Positions 60,901 to 64,000 of a stretch of DNA of 64,000 bases are shown here, piece by piece. The notes under the pieces are model-generated. The model had not been told where the DNA came from. It was given only the letters and a program-made list of their open reading frames with translations, and made no database searches. The translations under genes were made by a program, and so were the position numbers. How positions within the stretch are numbered: the first letter of the stretch is position 1; the number at the start of each line of letters is the position of its first letter. Location: the NCBI GenBank assembly GCA_008360975.2, contig CM039196.1, positions 1,674,001-1,738,000 of the forward strand. The letters run 5' to 3'. This stretch comes from Lichenostomus cassidix (lineage: Eukaryota > Chordata > Aves > Passeriformes > Meliphagidae).

Positions 60901-62829
60901 AACATCCCTGAAATTATGATCCAGATGATGTTTGGTAGCTCTTCCTCTCACCTGCAAAAATCTCCTGGCGTCTGTTTGCTGCTCTGCTGTAGTGCTGGGG
61001 ATAAAAACTGCCCTTGATGTGATGTCTCCTTCACCAAGAAGCCTTGATTAACACCTGGCTGAGGCTGCCTGAATGAAGGAACTCTCTGTGCCTGGGCTTT
61101 TGCAGAATATTTTGCATTAAGGGCTTTTTCAGGACTGCACCATTGTCATCTATCAGGCAGCTAGGGGAAATGCTTCCTCAGACTTTATTCCTCTCTATGG
61201 AAAAAGGATTTGGGGGTGAATAACCTGCTGCCTGGACACTCCTGGGTGGTGCAAGGGGGCTTGTTCTGGGATGCTGTGCCCCCAGGAATAGAGAATCTTC
61301 TGCATTGCTTATCACATTGGTGGCAGCTTGCTCTTGCAGAGGAGTGCTGAGGTATTGCATGGAACTCAGGGAAAGCAAATGTCCCCAAAGGCTGGCACAG
61401 TGAGGGGGCAGAAGGCACTTGGGCAGCTGTCCTGGTTCAGAGCCCTCTGGTGCAGCAGAAAGGGGTGATCCTGATGGTCCCAGCTCCTGCTGCTGTTCAG
61501 CAGGACCCAGATGCTGTGGGATCACCACGTGGGCTGTGCTATGGGTCAGGAGGAGACAGCTCACTTGCATGCAGCTTTTCCCACCTCACAGCCAAAGGTG
61601 GGATGTGGGAGCTGCTTTTGGGGCTAAAACAGTATTTCTCAGAAGGGGCACTGCAAAGATGTCTCTGCACATAAGTAATGCCACATCCCTTGGGGCACAG
61701 GGGTCCATGTGGCCCCAGCACAGCCCCTCCACTCAGGCTTGTTTTGGCTGCTGCTTTCTCCATCTCCTGCTGCTGTTCTCAGCTGCAACCAGGCAGTCAG
61801 TCAGTCCCAACCCCGGCTGGTGTCCTGACTTGTGCAGGTCAGCTTTCCTTGGAAGCTGGCTCATGGTTTTATAGTTCTGCTTTATTAGAGACATGAAAGT
61901 GATTTTTTGTTGTTGCTGGTTTATGAGCCAGACTTCAAAGAATGCAATTACGCAGGCTGGGCGAAGACCTGCTGGTATCTCATGGAAATCTGTGGAAAAC
62001 CACTTCCCCTCAGAGCTTGTTCCACAGCAAGGCTGCACTTCTGTTATTTTCATTGCATTTGCAGATTTCTGGGAGAGATGGCAGTCTGACAAGGTCTTTG
62101 GTGGCTGTGGTCAGTTGTTCCTTGGCTGGACATCCTCATTCCCCATGACATTACAGTTGGATGCCAATGTTGGGTGATGCCTTTAGGGTTAGAGAGCATG
62201 AACTAAAGGGAGGCAAAAGAGCTGTTGCAGGAGAATCATCTCAGGAAAGGGCAAAGTGGAGGGAAAAATGATATTTTACCTGCAAAATCCAGGCAGTGTT
62301 CCTGCTGCAGGCAGATACTGTTGTATCCACAGCCGTTTTTCCCTCTCTGCATTGCCAGGGAAAGGTGCCAGCTCCCCATCGTGCCCTGTGCTGCTGAATG
62401 TGGCAGGGGACCCTGCCTGAGACACAGGTGGAGCTCTTGGTAGGCGTGGGCTTGGTTTCCATTAGGAAGTGTGCAGGGTCAATGACATCTTGGCCCTTTT
62501 TTTAATCGCGAGAGTCACAGCTCAAAATCCAGCTTTCCTTGTGGTCCCTAAACTTCCTAATGAAGATACTCCCCTAAAAATCCCCGCCCAGCTTCCCTAT
62601 TTCCAAAAGCAAACTCCCAGCATAGGGCGGTTTCCCTCAAGGCAGTGGGTCTCTCCCTCCTGGCTCAGTTCTGCCACTCCTTCCCAAGCCTGCAGGCGTG
62701 GGGATCTGAGCCCTTTATCAGCTCCTGTACACCAGGAAATTTTGTAAGTGTCTGAGAAGACCCTGAGGCTATATAAAAGTTCAGCTTGTGATTCATTTCC
62801 TTCCTATTCAGGGATAGGCTAATTTGAGA

Positions 62830-63370
62830 GTATGTGCTAAACATTAATTACCTTCCTTGCCATGGTTTCCTAGTCAGGCATCCTTTCCCAGATGACTTTC
62901 TGCTCACTCAGGTCCAAGGCCATAAAAGCTTCCCTATTAGGAAAGGAAATATTTTACATCAGGTTTATACTGTATGCCTGAGGTCATCAGAAGTACAGAT
63001 CGAGTGGCAGAAATACACACTGAGCTCTCCTTCCCGCATGAAAAATGAATCAATAACTCATCGATTTAAATTAAAATGTCTGCCTTGCAAAATGCCTCCG
63101 AGTGCTAATATTTGTAGCCCCCATGTTTTGCAGCAGCGATTGGAAATCCACTGCCCCTGTAACACGTGCAGGGATCCATCTCTGCTAACAGCATGTGATT
63201 GCTGACACCCAGAAAAAAACCTGCTTTCCCTTCCTCTGGAAGGATCCAGCAAGGTGAACTTTTGGAAATTGCTTCGCCTGGCACATGAATTATGTATCGA
63301 ACAGGTGGCAGTCAATATATCTGACTTCTTCACGAGGTAATTAAGAATAAATGTGGGAATTCAGGCAGAA
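62830..63370. promoter_or_regulatory. Candidate conserved noncoding elements
   Basis: Contains ATTAATTACC, TCGATTTAAATTAAAATG, CATGAATTATGTATCG and GAGGTAATTAAGAATAAATG. Several homeodomain-type TAATTA cores lie within 550 bases, alternating with a CAGGTGGCAG E-box-like word (63303-63312). No ORF of note. Confidence 0.3.
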
Positions 63371-64000
63371 CTGATGCCCTGTGCGGGATGTGAGAGTAAC
63401 AATATGTAGCCAGCTCTGGAGGGAATGGGGGAAGGGGAGGGGATGCTGCAGGGATGCAGGGGAGCTCTGTTGGTGCCATTGCCTTTCCCCTTCTGGTACC
63501 TGTTCTCTGCACTGTTTGCATTCCCATCTGCCTCCCCATAGTGGGGATATCGCCCTTTTTCCATAATTCATTGGGTTATTTGCTGCTCCGGTGTACCTGC
63601 CAGCCCTGGATGCTGAAATGAGCCTGAGTCCAGCCATCCAATCCTGGATGGGGTTATTGCCCCCAAACTGCTGGGTTTGGAGTGGCAGGGAGGATGGGCC
63701 CTTTAGTGCAGGCTCTTATCTTGGGATAGCATTGCTTGGGTTTTTTTAAACAGAGGTCATTCCTCTCTGCTCAAATTTCTTCTTGTGAGCTAATTAAAAA
63801 GTAGCTGTATTAGTGAACACATCCATGGTCATTAGCAAACAGTTAAGTAACTAATTTTAAAGATTTATGGTGTTGGTAGCAGGTAAATTATAGTCTTTGG
63901 AGAGTTTTCTTGCAAATGAGCTGAAAATAAGGTTTGTTCTAGCCTCAGGGAAACATAAAGGAAATGCATTTAATGACCACAAATTGTAAGTGCTGATAGT
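63371..64000. other. Right-edge intergenic stretch
   Basis: No gene seen. The last 200 bases are AT-rich. By human synteny NCOR2 should lie beyond the edge, but no NCOR2 exon is visible in the window. Confidence 0.35.

Noticed and set aside
45561..64000. NCOR2 exon within the window
   Set aside because: Searched the frames for NCOR-like sequence by eye and found none.

Overview
The window reads as bird nuclear DNA, probably a microchromosome segment. It has split vertebrate genes with GT-AG introns and CpG-rich promoters, and its recognisable interspersed repeats are all CR1-type LINE fragments. The gene order DHX37 - tRNA cluster (Ala/Asp/Phe) - UBC - SCARB1, all on the + strand, matches (inverted) the order I know from human 12q24.31, which in birds corresponds to chromosome 15. 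I cannot fix the species; a songbird is a guess.

Layout. 1-2940 looks like the long 3' UTR of an unidentified + strand gene, ending at a good poly(A) signal. 2967-3363 is a GGGATAT-type tandem array lying directly against the DHX37 CpG promoter. 3564-17126 holds DHX37, whose 27 coding exons I could join in frame (1140 codons plus stop). 18178-19645 holds five tRNA genes. 21540-23070 holds UBC: a TATA-like promoter, a noncoding exon 1, an intron with YY1-like motifs, and one coding exon with three ubiquitin units plus a final Asn. 26100-45560 holds SCARB1: 11 shared coding exons and two alternative last coding exons (12 and 13), giving SR-BI-like (506 aa) and SR-BII-like (505 aa) proteins. A degraded 1.85 kb CR1 copy lies antisense in intron 12. 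45560-64000 has no gene I can support. It contains a GC-rich minisatellite near 47.1-47.65 kb and several AT-rich blocks that look like conserved noncoding DNA. In human the next gene in this direction is NCOR2, so this would be SCARB1-NCOR2 intergenic DNA.

The genes do not form a pathway. DHX37 is a ribosome-biogenesis helicase, the tRNAs serve translation, UBC supplies ubiquitin, and SCARB1 is a cell-surface HDL/carotenoid receptor. The first three are housekeeping loci sharing one GC-rich neighbourhood.

I found no clearly undescribed system. The observations most worth checking are the G-run array against the DHX37 promoter, the 12-bp repeat arrays around it, the conserved alternative SCARB1 C-termini, a possible 7-codon alternative donor in SCARB1 exon 4, the three-unit UBC with a conversion-like patch, and the orientation of the gene upstream of DHX37.
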